This document shows, piece by piece, positions 62,494 through 64,000 of a DNA stretch of 64,000 nucleotides. The notes under the pieces were generated by a model. That model made no database searches. It was not told the DNA's origin and saw nothing but the letters and a program-made list of their open reading frames with translations. The position numbers were made by a program, and so were the translations under genes. Source of the DNA: Gerris lacustris (lineage: Eukaryota; Arthropoda; Insecta; Hemiptera; Gerridae); assembly GCA_951217055.1 (NCBI GenBank), contig OX578282.1, forward strand, positions 71,205,092-71,269,091, read 5' to 3'. Each line of letters begins with the position of its first letter. The first letter of the stretch is position 1.

Positions 62494-63040
62494 AGGGTCC
62501 GTAGGCAAAACCAAGGACCCTTATATTTTTCTGCGTGTGTCTGTCCGTCCGTCCTCTCGCGTGCTCTCACGGCTACACCTTTCGTCCGATCCCTTTGAAA
62601 TTTGGCATGTATGTGTATTGTACCTACCCACATATTTTAAAAATATAGCGACTTAAAAAAAATATTTTTCAAAAGAATAAGGGTAAAAAAACTTAAGGGT
62701 TAAAAGTTTTTTTGTTTTTTTCGACACCGTGAGGGGTACCATATGAAAGGGTACGTTGAGGTGATTACAAAAATATATAATTCTTTGGTTATAACTTTGA
62801 TATAGCGCAAGCGTTATTTTTTATTGACAAAATACGTTTTTTTTTATAACTATGGTCTTTTCGATGTATTTATATGGTTGAAGTCCGGTTCAGTGGTAAA
62901 CAAATACTTTATCAGAAGTTTATTTATGTGTTTTGAGAATATCAGACCCATAGGATAGTTCAAAGTAAGCTTTTTTAGCATTTTAAAAAACACCATCAAT
63001 AGGGTACTACTTAAACTATACAGTGTGGCCTACGGACCCT
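62494..63040 (+). mobile_element. Repeat family K, copy K2, with short inverted ends
   Basis: AGGGTCCGTAGGC at the left and GCCTACGGACCCT at the right are exact inverted repeats 547 bp apart. The inside has ACGGCTACACCTTTCGTCCG and CATATGAAAGGGTACGTTGA. No coding capacity. Confidence 0.75.
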
Positions 63041-63829
63041 CGCTGTGTGCTCACTAGCACACACTTGACCTGCTTATTTGTGTTGAGTAGTGTGTGTTGA
63101 GAGGTGTGTTACAGACATAGACTGATATAAGTGCCGGAATATAAACGGTCCTCTTCAACAATGATCCGACTCATCATTGTCGGATTACTGACAATTGTGC
63201 GGTTTGTTCACATTAAACTGATCTACGTTGCCCTCTGAATCTTATTCACTTTGAGTAAGTTGCGATACACTTTGATAGTAAAAACAATCAAGTTTTAGTC
63301 TTAAACATTTTTTGACTCGAGATATTTATGGATTATAAAAGTGAAAGTGAGGCGAACGTTTGCAAACAAGTGAGCGTGAGTTGGGTTTTTAATTAATTTT
63401 CAGTTTTTTTACGTAACATTCTTGTGGTTTACATTCTAGTGTAAAATAATATATTTTATTTTGATCAATATCCCAGGAGAATTAGATTTTTTCCCGGGAA
63501 GAAGACTTATATGATTAGATTCCAAATTTAATGGACTACCTTTAAGATTTTTTTTTTAAAAATAAATAAATAATAAAAATCATCGAAATTAATAATAAGT
63601 TTGATAGTAGATTTGGATTCTACGGTGAAAAATAAGAATACTTAACTTCAAACTTTTTTGTTATCTCTAATATTTTGCCCCCTAGAGAAAAGTACGTGAG
63701 TGGATGAAAACAAACTTCACTTTACATGGTACAGATCCCACAAGTTCCATTAATTTATTTCAAACAGTTTGGATTTTATAGCGATATAAGTGTTATTTTT
63801 TTACTTTTTTTGGAAGTGTTATTTTGCTA
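63041..63829. other. Unassigned DNA
   Basis: The fragment ATTTTTTCCCGGGAAGAAGACTTATATG near 63487 echoes family E (minus E5/E3 region) but is too short to delimit. No gene. Confidence 0.4.
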
Positions 63830-64000
63830 TCTTTCTCAGCCTGGGCATTGGTAAAATGAACATGTGTACCAAATTTCATCTAACTCGGTGATCTTTTACT
63901 CAAGTTATCGTCATCTGTAGATTTCGTGACGAATTTTGCGTGACGGTGATTTTGGTAGTTTTTTTCAGATTCACTCCCGGGCTCCAGAACGTGCCATAAG
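63830..64000 (-). repeat. Repeat family F, copy F3, running off the window
   Basis: CTCAGCCTGGGCATTGGTAA to GGGCTCCAGAACGTGCCATA matches F2 nearly base for base. Confidence 0.75.

Overview
The window looks like nuclear DNA of an insect: AT-rich, intron-rich and packed with transposable elements. The only host gene I can support is on the minus strand. Two exons (52972-53154 and 30689-31028) join in phase across a 21.9 kb intron and encode a secreted-type chitin-binding protein with one peritrophin-A domain, of the CPAP1 class (cuticular proteins analogous to peritrophins). An insect, possibly a hemipteran, is my inference from that gene and the repeat style. The species is not determined.

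Layout. 1-6407: copies of small non-autonomous repeats, labelled locally A, B, C/C' and D, partly nested. 6408-14700: one complete Ty3/gypsy-type LTR retrotransposon with gag, pol, near-identical 1087-bp LTRs and a TAGA target duplication. 14701-24700: D, E, C and A copies, three tandem arrays, a tRNA-derived SINE remnant and a 5S-rRNA-derived fragment. 24738-26590: a 39-bp minisatellite. 26591-29880: unassigned DNA with one 500-bp inverted-repeat element. 29885-30710: a 22-bp minisatellite that runs directly into the 3' end of the chitin-binding exon. 31029-52971: the large intron, with SINEs, a reverse-transcriptase pseudogene, a 2.8-kb insertion built of two tandem arrays, a 3-kb interspersed repeat, a 1-kb foldback element, a PIF/Harbinger-like element with a MADF-like coding remnant, and several short inverted-repeat elements. 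53155-64000: a SINE, E and D copies, another C element, a small non-LTR retrotransposon insertion with a clear target duplication, and a hAT-like element holding a long hairpin.

The most interesting points are these. (1) The 22-bp minisatellite next to the chitin-binding exon has a unit that spans the exon/intron junction, so it is a tandem array of at least ten 5' splice-site sequences. (2) Three repeat families (A, C, C') share one architecture: a TTATCT start, an inverted copy of the start placed internally, a GC-rich hairpin tail and an ACTA/TT end. This fits non-autonomous Helentron (Helitron2-like) elements. (3) Unrelated repeats concentrate CAAGATGGCGGC, the YY1/Pho-type site. No bacterial operon, CRISPR array, rRNA gene or functional tRNA gene is present. 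Apart from gag and pol of the LTR element, long open frames here are by-products of repeats.
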